NCBI RefSeq assembly: GCF_000426625.1
Contig: NZ_KE384547.1
Location: 914,986 to 978,985 of the forward strand
Direction of reading: 5' to 3'
Source: Psychrilyobacter atlanticus DSM 19335
Lineage (GTDB): Bacteria; Fusobacteriota; Fusobacteriia; Fusobacteriales; Fusobacteriaceae
DNA length: 64,000 bases
Shown here piece after piece: positions 17,746-25,434 of the stretch (its first letter is position 1; the number at the start of each line of letters is the position of its first letter). The translations under genes and the position numbers were made by a program. The notes under the pieces were generated by a model, which saw nothing but the letters and a program-made list of their open reading frames with translations, did not search any database and was not told the DNA's origin.

Positions 17746-19074
17746 GTGAAGGAAATAAAAGAAGTTCAATTAGAACAGAAATACGGGCTGTCTGTAGCGA
17801 CAGCAATGGTAATTGGAATAGTGGTAGGAATAGGGATATTCTTTAAAGCGGAAGCGATATTAAAAGCAGCTAGTTTAAATCCAACAGTGGCTATATTAGC
17901 ATGGGTATTAGGTGGAACTATTACTATACTCGCAGGTTTAACAGCCGCAGAATTAGGAGCAGCTATCCCGGAAACAGGTGGGTTAGTAGCTTATATTAGA
18001 AGAATTTATGGAGACTTTGCCGGATTTATGACTGGATGGATGCATGTAGTTTTATATCTGCCGGGATTAGTAGCAGTATTAGCATACTATACAGGGTTTT
18101 TTGCAACTATATTTTTAGGAATAGAGAGCACTCCTACAAATGTAGCGATGATATCTGTACCTGCATTTTTATCGGTTTTTGTTATAAATTTATTTATGGC
18201 GAAATCTGGTGGTAGATTGCAGACTTTGATAACAGCAATTAAGATAATTCCATTAGCAGGATTACTTATCTTTGGTTTATTAAATGGATCGAATCCAACA
18301 CCATTTAGCGTGGCACCAGGAGTAGATGCACCATTTAGTATAGGTTTAGTATTAGCAGCATTGGTACCTGTAATGTTTGCTTACGATGGGTGGATGTTAG
18401 CTTGTAGTATAGGTGGAGAAGTAAAAAATCCAACGAAAAACTTACCGAAGGCAATTATTTTTGGATTAGGTTTGATTATAGTTTTATACGTGGGATTAAA
18501 TATTGCTTTACTTAAAACTTTACCAGCTAATTTATTGGCAGAACAAGGAACAGTAGGAGCAGCAAATCTTTTATTTGGACCAATTGCGACTAAAGCTATC
18601 TTTGGTGGTATCGTTATATCTGCGTATGGAACATTAAATGGACTAACTCTAGCAGCTATAAGATTTCCTTATACCTTAGCTATTGAAGGACATTTTCCTA
18701 TGAAAAATCATTTTTCAGAGGTAAGTACAAAATTTAACACACCATTAAAATCTGGGTTTCTAATGTTTGTAATAAGTGGTTTATACTTGTTAGCACCATT
18801 TGTAATAGGTATGAGTATTGATATATTTGCTGATATTCCAGTAGCAATTATATGGGCTTTTTATTCAGTATTATTTATAGGATTGATTATATTAAGAAAG
18901 AAAGAACCCAACTTAGCAAGACCATATAAAGTTCCGTTATATCCGATTATACCAGTGTTAGCTGCAATTGGTGGGATAGGAATTACAATAAGTGCAACAG
19001 TGAGCCAGCCGTATTATATGTTATATTCTATAATTATAATTTTATCGGGAATTCCATTTTATAAAAAGAAATAG
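17746..19074 (+). CDS. APC-superfamily amino acid permease
   Basis: A ~442-residue inner-membrane transporter with about 12 hydrophobic segments. The first helix carries the glycine-rich unwound motif GIVVGIGIFFKAEAIL, where APC proteins bind the substrate carboxylate, and FPYTLAIEGHFP and YDGWMLACSIGGEVKNPTKNLPKA match the family's conserved loops. The ending LRKKEPNLARPYKVPLYPIIP is typical of the LAT/serine-threonine exchanger branch; substrate cannot be assigned. I start at the GTG at 17746, about 10 bases after AGGAG; GTG 17737 is too close to that site. Monocistronic with its own promoter and a perfect terminator, and with a triplet-repeat leader that suggests RNA-level control. Confidence 0.9.
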   Translation: MKEIKEVQLEQKYGLSVATAMVIGIVVGIGIFFKAEAILKAASLNPTVAILAWVLGGTITILAGLTAAELGAAIPETGGLVAYIRRIYGDFAGFMTGWMHVVLYLPGLVAVLAYYTGFFATIFLGIESTPTNVAMISVPAFLSVFVINLFMAKSGGRLQTLITAIKIIPLAGLLIFGLLNGSNPTPFSVAPGVDAPFSIGLVLAALVPVMFAYDGWMLACSIGGEVKNPTKNLPKAIIFGLGLIIVLYVGLNIALLKTLPANLLAEQGTVGAANLLFGPIATKAIFGGIVISAYGTLNGLTLAAIRFPYTLAIEGHFPMKNHFSEVSTKFNTPLKSGFLMFVISGLYLLAPFVIGMSIDIFADIPVAIIWAFYSVLFIGLIILRKKEPNLARPYKVPLYPIIPVLAAIGGIGITISATVSQPYYMLYSIIIILSGIPFYKKK

Positions 19075-19083
19075 TATAAAAAA

Positions 19084-19113
19084 AAAGCTCCTAATCTTAG
19101 ATTAGGAGCTTTT
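19084..19113. terminator. perfect hairpin terminator after the permease gene
   Basis: AAAGCTCCTAATC (19084-19096), TTA loop, exact complement to 19112, then a short T run; an A-tract upstream lets it also act on the - strand. The following ~145 bases (19114-19259) hold no gene I can support. Confidence 0.93.
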
Positions 19114-19259
19114 AAAATTTACGTTTTTTATATAGAATCATATATTTCTGTTTAAAAGCACATCATCCTTCACCATTCTCAGCATATAGGTTTTTTTAAA
19201 AGCAGGCCTTTTTCCAAAAGTAATGATTATTTAACCTCAAAGGGGAGAGGAGTAATTTT

Positions 19260-19285
19260 AAAAAAAGAGGCTCAAAGCCTCTTTT
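19260..19285 (-). terminator. intrinsic terminator of the NADH oxidase gene
   Basis: AAAAGAGGCT-CAA-AGCCTCTTTT perfect hairpin, followed on the - strand by seven T residues. It lies 9 bases past the stop codon. Confidence 0.93.
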
Positions 19286-19293
19286 AATATTTT

Positions 19294-20646
19294 TTATAAT
19301 TTACCTAGTGCTAATAAACCAGCTTTCGTAATGAAGTTATGTGGTTGGTTAAAGTGTGGTAGGAAAAACGTATCTGTAAGTGCTAACTTATCAATAGTAT
19401 ATTTTTCTTGGATAGCTAAACTGAAGAAATGTAGGGCTAATGTAATATCTGAAGTAGATGCCATTTGTGCTCCTATAATTCTCTTTGTTTCCTTGTCCCA
19501 TACCACTTTTACTGTGATCTCATCATTTTCTGGCATGAAAGAAGCTTTGATTAAGTCGGTGTGTTCAACTGTCTCAACATCCATTCCTAAACTTTTGGCC
19601 ACTGATTCAGTTAATCCAGTAGAGCATAGTGTCAAGCCGAATATATGGATTGCATTTGATCCTTGTACTCCCTGCATCTCAAGTGGTGTACCGCAAGCAT
19701 TGTGACCTGCAACGATCCCTGTTCTTACAGCATTTGTTGCAAGAGCAATATTTTCAAATTGTTCAGATGCATTGTTGTATACAGTAGAGCAATCTCCTAT
19801 AGCGTAGACATCTTTAATACTTGTTTCCATCCTATTGTTAGTAAGGATAGCTCCTCTAGGACTTAATTCGATCCCTGTATCTGCTAAAATACCAGTATTA
19901 GGTTTGAATCCAATTGACATAAGAACTAGATCAGTATCATACTCTCCCTTAGTTGTGATAACTTTACTTACTTTTCCATCACCTTTAAATTCAGTAACAG
20001 TTTCTCCTAATTTCATAATAATTCCATTTTTTTCCAAGTTAGATCTCATCATCTCTTGGAAGTTGGAGTCATAATATCTATTTAATACATCCATATCATT
20101 GATTAAAGTAACTTCTTTTCCGTTTTCTTTGAAAGCTTCAACTAATTCAATCCCGATATATCCAGCTCCTACAACGGTAACTTTTTTAATAGATGGATCC
20201 TTTATTTTTTCAATTGCACCCTGTGCATTTTGGAAGATCTTCGCATATATAATATTTTCTAAATCATGTCCTGGTAAAGGAGGTAAGATAGGCCATGATC
20301 CGATTGCAAAGATAAGTTTATCATAAGTTTCAGTTTTCATCTCTCCACTTTCTAGATCTTCTATCTCTATAGTTTTTTTATCAAAATCTACATTTTTAAA
20401 ATCATGTTTCATGTGAACTTCTGCCCCAGCTTCACATAATGATTCAGGAGTAGCATAGAATAATCCATCTCCAGAATCAATTACTCCACCAATCCATAGA
20501 GCCATTCCACATCCTAGAAATGATATATTATCATTTTTATCATATGTAACTACCTCATGGGTATCTTTATATTTATTAGCAATCTCAAGGATAGAATGAG
20601 TTCCTGCATGGTTTGTTCCAATTACTACTACTTTCTCTTTTTTCAT
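19294..20646 (-). CDS. nox: NADH oxidase, water-forming (CoA-disulfide reductase family)
   Basis: This FAD enzyme reduces O2 to water with NADH, an oxygen-defence and NAD-recycling function in anaerobes. The 450-residue protein matches streptococcal/lactobacillar Nox-2 along its length: FAD-binding VVIGTNHAG, redox-active Cys46 in ISFLGCGMALWIGG, KLIFAIGSWPILPP, NAD-binding VVGAGYIGIELVEAF, YAIGDC, and the C-terminal LALTDTFFLPHFNQP. The single active Cys as sulfenic acid fits a four-electron, non-peroxide oxidase. Close relatives reduce CoA disulfide or polysulfide, so that alternative is open. It has its own strong promoter and a GGAGAG site, and is the last gene of the - strand block, transcribed alone. 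Confidence 0.9.
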   Translation of the reverse strand: MKKEKVVVIGTNHAGTHSILEIANKYKDTHEVVTYDKNDNISFLGCGMALWIGGVIDSGDGLFYATPESLCEAGAEVHMKHDFKNVDFDKKTIEIEDLESGEMKTETYDKLIFAIGSWPILPPLPGHDLENIIYAKIFQNAQGAIEKIKDPSIKKVTVVGAGYIGIELVEAFKENGKEVTLINDMDVLNRYYDSNFQEMMRSNLEKNGIIMKLGETVTEFKGDGKVSKVITTKGEYDTDLVLMSIGFKPNTGILADTGIELSPRGAILTNNRMETSIKDVYAIGDCSTVYNNASEQFENIALATNAVRTGIVAGHNACGTPLEMQGVQGSNAIHIFGLTLCSTGLTESVAKSLGMDVETVEHTDLIKASFMPENDEITVKVVWDKETKRIIGAQMASTSDITLALHFFSLAIQEKYTIDKLALTDTFFLPHFNQPHNFITKAGLLALGKL

Positions 20647-20707
20647 AGTTATACTCTCCTTTTGTTTTAATTATAATTTTATATTGATTACAACATCTTA
20701 TGTGATT

Positions 20708-20736
20708 AATATATCATTGAATATACTGCGTGTCAA
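20708..20736 (-). promoter_or_regulatory. strong sigma-70 promoter of nox
   Basis: On the - strand: consensus TTGACA (20731-20736), 17 bases, TATATT (20708-20713). An imperfect dyad TGATATATTAATCA overlaps the -10 and could be an operator; no Rex-type site (TTGTTAA...TTAACAA) is visible. Confidence 0.78.
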
Positions 20737-20745
20737 ATTTTTTCT

Positions 20746-20804
20746 AAAAAAAAAGAGAAAAACTCATAAGTAAATTTTTTACTTGAGTCATTCTCTTTTT
20801 TTTT
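20746..20804. terminator. hairpin terminator between the cupin gene and nox
   Basis: GAGAA pairs with TTCTC and ACTCA-AAGTAAA with TTTACTTGAGT, giving a long two-part stem flanked by A9 and T9 runs. It can end the cupin message on the - strand and shields the nox promoter. Confidence 0.82.
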
Positions 20805-20869
20805 ATATTAGAAAGTTACAGATATTTTTAATGAATAGAAGTTCATAAAATCTTAGATTTTTCTAATTG

Positions 20870-20885
20870 GATGGAACGTCATGTT
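20870..20885. repeat. short shared element GATGGAACGTCAYGTT, copy 1
   Basis: Located 2 bases beyond the stop codon of the cupin gene. A 16-base sequence identical at all but one position recurs at 21951-21966. Here it forms GGAAC-GTCAT-GTTCC, a 5-bp inverted repeat. Confidence 0.6.
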
Positions 20886-20887
20886 CC

Positions 20888-21235
20888 TTATTTTTCAACT
20901 ATAAAAGCTAAAAATTTTAATTTTGTATCTCCTGTATTTTTCAACGAGTGGGAGTGGTCAGATCCTGTATAAACCAAATCTCCAGCACCGACTTCCTTAA
21001 CAACACCGTCATCGATAACTTGACCTTGACCTTCTATAATATAGTAAAACTCCTCATCATCTATATGAGAATGTTCTCCTATCATAGCTCCGACCTCAAG
21101 ATCATTCGCCATAACTATCTTTACCTTATTAGTTATTTCATCTCCTACAAGATATTGCATTCCATGGATAAGACCATGTCCCCCACGAGGTTTTTCACTG
21201 GTTACTTTTTTTGTTTCACACTCTTTGATTATCAT
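20888..21235 (-). CDS. cupin-domain protein, 115 aa
   Basis: A single small cupin barrel. Motif 1 is MIGEHSHIDDEEFYYIIEGQG (His ~56 and 58, Glu ~62) and motif 2 is GDLVYTGSDHSHSLKN (His ~94), the usual 3-His-1-Glu metal site. Such stand-alone cupins may be metal-dependent isomerases, dioxygenases or sugar-binding proteins; nothing here decides. AGGGGG lies 7 bases before the ATG. It follows nadD by 34 bases on the same strand and is probably the last gene of that message. Confidence 0.85.
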   Translation of the reverse strand: MIIKECETKKVTSEKPRGGHGLIHGMQYLVGDEITNKVKIVMANDLEVGAMIGEHSHIDDEEFYYIIEGQGQVIDDGVVKEVGAGDLVYTGSDHSHSLKNTGDTKLKFLAFIVEK

Positions 21236-21269
21236 GTTCAGCCCCCTTATACTTATTGTAAAATTTTAT

Positions 21270-21851
21270 TTATCTGTATAATCGATGTTCTTTTATATAT
21301 TCCTCTACTTCTGGGACTATATATTTATCCAATGATTCGTTGTTTTTTATCTTTTCTCTGATCATAGTAGAGCTGAGATCAAATAGTGGTGCTTCAATGG
21401 TCAGAAGTCCATTAGTAGTAGAACAATAGCCCTTTCTTTTGAAAAAAACAAATTTACAGAGATCAACCATCTCATTATAATTTTTCCAGCTGGTTAAATA
21501 CTCTGCTGAATCTTCTCCAACAATCTCATATATAAGGCTGTCAGGGTGGCTCTCTACGATTTTGAGAAGGGTATCATAGGTATAGGATACCTTTTTAGAA
21601 TTGATCTCATAATCGCAAGGATAGAGCTTTTTGTTCTTTGAACAGGCTAATTTTATCATGGCCATCCTATCATGACCACTGACAAATTCCTTGTTACATC
21701 TATGAGATGGAGTTCCTACAGGCACGATATATAATTTATCCAAATTAAGTTCTTTAATAGCCAGGTCTGCCATCTCTATGTGCCCCCTATGGATAGGGTT
21801 AAAACTTCCCCCGAAAATCCCTATTTTTTCTATAATTTTATTATTATCCAT
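21270..21851 (-). CDS. nadD: nicotinate-nucleotide adenylyltransferase
   Basis: NadD joins ATP and nicotinate mononucleotide to form deamido-NAD. The 193-residue protein shows the nucleotidyltransferase motif GIFGGSFNPIHRGH (~11-24, HxGH-type), the substrate loop YIVPVGTPSHR, and the C-terminal DLSSTMIREKI (the ISSTxxR motif). Length is standard. AAGGATG precedes the ATG by 8 bases. It lies after the 244-aa unknown gene with a 119-bp gap, so it may have its own promoter. Confidence 0.95.
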   Translation of the reverse strand: MDNNKIIEKIGIFGGSFNPIHRGHIEMADLAIKELNLDKLYIVPVGTPSHRCNKEFVSGHDRMAMIKLACSKNKKLYPCDYEINSKKVSYTYDTLLKIVESHPDSLIYEIVGEDSAEYLTSWKNYNEMVDLCKFVFFKRKGYCSTTNGLLTIEAPLFDLSSTMIREKIKNNESLDKYIVPEVEEYIKEHRLYR

Positions 21852-21950
21852 ATATTAACATCCTTTTATTATCTTCTCTCTATATCTATAATCTGTGATT
21901 AAGTTTTTTATTATCTAGAAATTATAAATTTCATGAATTGTATTTATTTT

Positions 21951-21966
21951 GATGGAACGTCACGTT
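21951..21966. repeat. short shared element GATGGAACGTCAYGTT, copy 2
   Basis: Located 4 bases beyond the stop codon of the 244-aa gene, in the same orientation and context as copy 1. The centre forms AACGT-C-ACGTT. No T-run follows, so it is not an ordinary terminator. Confidence 0.6.
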
Positions 21967-21970
21967 GCTA

Positions 21971-22705
21971 TTATTTTAGTTTTTCTTTTAAGATCTCTGT
22001 ATAGATATCTTCTTTTTTATATGTAAATTCATTTAATATCATTCCATAACTAGAGATCTCTAAAGAATCCATAGTTTTAGATGCTGCGATTACTTCTATC
22101 TTAGATGTAGGAGTAAAACTAGTAGTTCTGACCCTCTCAAAATTTTTGAATTCAGATCTTTTTTGCAAGATATATGACATTCCCACATAAAATACCTCGT
22201 CTGAAAAATCATTGTCCTTCATTAGTTGATATAAGCTCCAAGCCATAGTTGATTTTTCACTCTCGATATCTTCTAATAAAATATAATCAAACAGCATCTT
22301 AAAAAATAATTTTTTATCTCTTAAAAATAGCTCTTTTCCATATTTAAAACCAAATATCTTATCTCCGCTTGCCATAATTTTATTGAAATTATTAGTTAAA
22401 GTATCCATAGAATATTTAGATAATCTTTCTATTTTTTTTATTTTTTCCCTTTGAGTCAGATCGATCATTGTCTCTAAAAGAGTCTCTATGATCTCTCTAT
22501 AGTTATCATTATTTATAGTTGTTATAAGTGGAAGAGCATGATTCATTGGTTTTCTTTTGATAGTTCCATCACAATTGATAGTAAAATATGATCTTTTTCC
22601 TAATCCTTCTGCAATAGCTTCAATTAATTTTAATTTTCCACCTGTAAGATAAATTTCGCAAAATTTATCTATATTTTTTTCTCTTATATCGTCTATTTGA
22701 AACAT
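21971..22705 (-). CDS. hypothetical protein, 244 aa
   Basis: I do not recognise this protein. It has no signal peptide or membrane segment and is mainly helical, Lys/Glu/Ile-rich. A short opening (residues ~20-55, LTGGKLKLIEAIAEGLGKRSYFTINCDGTIKRKP) contains beta-like segments; the middle (~85-180) is helix-rich; the end holds TSFTPTSKIEVIAASKTMD. Its AGGAGG lies within the end of lpxK, 8 bases separating the two genes, so they are co-translated or coupled. Placement suggests an envelope or LPS-linked housekeeping role in this lineage, but nothing in the sequence proves it. Confidence 0.7.
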   Translation of the reverse strand: MFQIDDIREKNIDKFCEIYLTGGKLKLIEAIAEGLGKRSYFTINCDGTIKRKPMNHALPLITTINNDNYREIIETLLETMIDLTQREKIKKIERLSKYSMDTLTNNFNKIMASGDKIFGFKYGKELFLRDKKLFFKMLFDYILLEDIESEKSTMAWSLYQLMKDNDFSDEVFYVGMSYILQKRSEFKNFERVRTTSFTPTSKIEVIAASKTMDSLEISSYGMILNEFTYKKEDIYTEILKEKLK

Positions 22706-22713
22706 TTTTCCTC

Positions 22714-23703
22714 CTACTTTTGAAACAGATTGTCTTCTAACATAGTTAATTCTACTTTCAGTACATACGTTCTAGGCATATGAAAATTTTGCGGAAGTTT
22801 TACAATATCTTTTTCTGTAGTTATTATAAAGTCTGCCCCCATCTCATCTGCTCTTTTCATTATTTTTTTAAAGTCTCTTTCTTTAAAATTGTGGTGATCC
22901 AAAAAATCCATCCTGTCAGTTGCGGAAGGCATAAGAGAGATCACTGTTTTTTCAAAGTTTAGAGGGTTGGCTAACCCACTGAATAATAAGACCTTTTTTT
23001 TGTTTACCCAAAAAAGTGGTTTTCTGTCTCCCTTAAGATCCTTTAAAGAAACTACTCCATATTTGGCTACTGAGATATTTTTCTTATATTTAGATAGGTA
23101 TTTCTTAATCTTTTTTATCTCTCTATCATCTACAAGATCAGCTTTAGTAATGATAAATTCATTGGCTCTTTTAAGTTGTTTTAAATCTTCCCTAAGTGTT
23201 CCTAGAGGTAGAAGTCTTCCCCCTCCAAATGGGTTGGTAGCATCTATTAAAACAATGTTGCAGTCTCTTTCTAATTTTCTATGCTGATAACCATCATCTA
23301 ATACAATCGTATCTATATCAAAATGTTCTTTGGCTAACATACAGGCTGAATATCTATCTCTGCCTACAATTATTGGAACTTTTGTATTTATAGCATGTAA
23401 AAGGGGTTCATCACCACTTTCCTTTGTTGTTGCAAAAATATTTTTTCCATCACTAACGATCATGGGGTCAACTTTCCTTTTGCCCTTATACCCCCTAGAT
23501 ACTATGGCGACTTTTTTTCCTTCATCTAAAAATTTTTGAACTAGATATTGTACAGTAGGAGTCTTTCCTGTCCCACCTACCGTAATATTTCCAACACAAA
23601 AAATCTCTATATCGTCTATTTTTTTAGACTTAAAGATTTGTTTGTCGTATAATCTATTTCTAAAATTTGTTATTAAATGATATAGGTACGCTAAAAGTTC
23701 CAT
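22714..23703 (-). CDS. lpxK: tetraacyldisaccharide 4'-kinase
   Basis: LpxK phosphorylates the lipid A precursor at the 4' position at the inner face of the cytoplasmic membrane; its presence shows the organism makes lipid A. The 329-residue protein has an N-terminal hydrophobic/amphipathic anchor, the P-loop VGNITVGGTGKTP (~37-49), AIVSRGYKGK, GDEPLLHA, VLDDGYQHRKLERD and LIDATNPFGGGRLLPLG, all standard LpxK blocks. GAGGAA precedes the ATG. It lies directly downstream of the PF09818-type ATPase rather than with other lpx genes. Confidence 0.94.
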   Translation of the reverse strand: MELLAYLYHLITNFRNRLYDKQIFKSKKIDDIEIFCVGNITVGGTGKTPTVQYLVQKFLDEGKKVAIVSRGYKGKRKVDPMIVSDGKNIFATTKESGDEPLLHAINTKVPIIVGRDRYSACMLAKEHFDIDTIVLDDGYQHRKLERDCNIVLIDATNPFGGGRLLPLGTLREDLKQLKRANEFIITKADLVDDREIKKIKKYLSKYKKNISVAKYGVVSLKDLKGDRKPLFWVNKKKVLLFSGLANPLNFEKTVISLMPSATDRMDFLDHHNFKERDFKKIMKRADEMGADFIITTEKDIVKLPQNFHMPRTYVLKVELTMLEDNLFQK

Positions 23704-23742
23704 GTCATTCCTCTTTTCGACTATTTTTTTTGTTCATAATAA

Positions 23743-25422
23743 TTATTTTTCAAATATATCTTTACGTAATCTGGTAATAGCGGCTGCAATCTCGTATTTT
23801 CTGGCTTCAACTAGACTTCCGCTATTGCTTTTTAATAATTTACTTAAATTGTTTTTATCTATCTCTGTCTGTATATTTTCTAATTTATCTTTAAAAGTTC
23901 CATGGTTACCTTGGGCGAATACCTTTCGAATGATCTCCCCAGTAAATGTTACCTGACCATTTTCAACATATTGTTCCAAGTGACGAATATCAATACTTTC
24001 CTTGTCTATTAGGAGTTCATCTAATTCTCTAGTTTTTACCTTGCAACGATCTGAGGTAAATAATTTTTTTGTTTTCTGGGAATCTAGTTTTCTAAAGGTT
24101 ATATTAAACTTTTCATTAACTCCTCTGACATTTGAATTTTCAAATTTTTCAGAGATGAGTTTTGCCTTTTCAGTAACATCTAGAAGGTTATATTCATCTA
24201 ACATAATAACTCTGTCTGCCATGGAGAAATAATCTCCTAACCCTCCAACTACAATTATCACAGAGATATCGTTAGCCTTCATAGATTCGATTCTTTCTAT
24301 AAATGGGGTAATAGGTTCTTTTTTATGGGAGATAAGTTCTTGGATTTTTCGATCTCTTACCATAAAGTTTGTAGCAGTAGTATCTTCATCGATGAGGAGA
24401 GTTGTTGCTCCTAATTCCAGAGCTTCCATTATGTTGGCAGCCTGAGATGTAGAACCACTTGCATTTGCCGTAGTAAAATTACGAGTGTCTTTTTTATGAG
24501 GTAAATTATTTATAAAATTACTGATATCCAGTTTATCAATCCATCTGCCGTCTTCAGCCCTTATTTTTACAGTATCCCTATCGGTAATAACCCCTTCACG
24601 ACCATCTCCTACAATGTGGTTATACACACCTTTTTCAATGGCAGTAAGTAGGGTAGACTTTCCATGGAATCCACCACCAGTAATTACGGTAATCCCTTTA
24701 GGAACTCCCATCCCAGTGACAGTATCACCATTGTCTAGATGAAGGGTAACTTGCAAAGATTTAGGAGTATTAAACGGGATTCCATCCCTTAAAACCCTGT
24801 CATCAATAGAGCTTGTTCTAGCTAATTTTGAATTATTCTCTATGAAAACTATTAAGTTTTCTTTTTTTATAGCACGTCTTATTGAGTCAGATTTCAAATT
24901 AGTTTTAATATGCAGTTGTAATTTTTCTAATCCTACATTGAGAATTTTGAGCTCTTTAGAAATTTTAGGGATTTCATTAAAGATCATCATAACTGCACCT
25001 CTGCTGGCGATCCTCCTACCGTTGGCAGGTAATCCACCATAAAATTTTACGATGAGGGTGTCACCTATAATTTCAATGGCAGATCTCTTTAGAATTTCCT
25101 GTTTAGGAGAGAGGATATTTAACTGACCGCTTTTACCTGAACCAGACCTTTTCCCTAATTTTGAGATCAATTTATTTAGTTTTCTTAAGATATAGTCTTC
25201 AAAAGCAATTTTTTTGCTGGGGTTATCATAAAGATCCTTTGAATAACCGTATTTTAAGAGGTTTATCTCTACAGAAAAAAGTGATGGAGAAGCAAATGGG
25301 TCTCCCTGGACCCTCAAGATCTCCAAGGTATAATCTATAAAATTATACCTTCCTCTGATCTCTTTATAGCCACCATAACTCTTTCCGTCTAACTTATTCA
25401 GTGCTTCTTTTAATTTTTTCAT
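23743..25422 (-). CDS. ABC-class ATPase of the PF09818 type, function unknown
   Basis: The 559-residue soluble protein resembles the 'predicted ATPase of the ABC class' family. Walker A is GGGFHGKSTLL (~249-259), preceded by the MGVPKGITVI strand; an S-rich signature-like block (FTTANASGSTSQAANIMEAL) and the Walker B region TLLIDEDTTATNFMVRD (~330) follow, with a conserved RDRKIQEL and SVIIVVGGLGDYFSMADRVIMLDEY H-loop region. The N-terminal ~240 residues (KLDGKSYGGYKEIRGRY...) are family-specific. No membrane partner is encoded nearby. It starts 12 bases after smc, on the same message, raising the idea of a nucleic-acid role; that is inference. GAGAGGTAGA precedes the ATG. Confidence 0.85.
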   Translation of the reverse strand: MKKLKEALNKLDGKSYGGYKEIRGRYNFIDYTLEILRVQGDPFASPSLFSVEINLLKYGYSKDLYDNPSKKIAFEDYILRKLNKLISKLGKRSGSGKSGQLNILSPKQEILKRSAIEIIGDTLIVKFYGGLPANGRRIASRGAVMMIFNEIPKISKELKILNVGLEKLQLHIKTNLKSDSIRRAIKKENLIVFIENNSKLARTSSIDDRVLRDGIPFNTPKSLQVTLHLDNGDTVTGMGVPKGITVITGGGFHGKSTLLTAIEKGVYNHIVGDGREGVITDRDTVKIRAEDGRWIDKLDISNFINNLPHKKDTRNFTTANASGSTSQAANIMEALELGATTLLIDEDTTATNFMVRDRKIQELISHKKEPITPFIERIESMKANDISVIIVVGGLGDYFSMADRVIMLDEYNLLDVTEKAKLISEKFENSNVRGVNEKFNITFRKLDSQKTKKLFTSDRCKVKTRELDELLIDKESIDIRHLEQYVENGQVTFTGEIIRKVFAQGNHGTFKDKLENIQTEIDKNNLSKLLKSNSGSLVEARKYEIAAAITRLRKDIFEK

Positions 25423-25434
25423 TCTACCTCTCTT

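Noticed and set aside
19114-19259. Possible small RNA or remnant gene between the permease and nox terminators
   Set aside because: No promoter, conserved fold or open frame with a binding site is visible.
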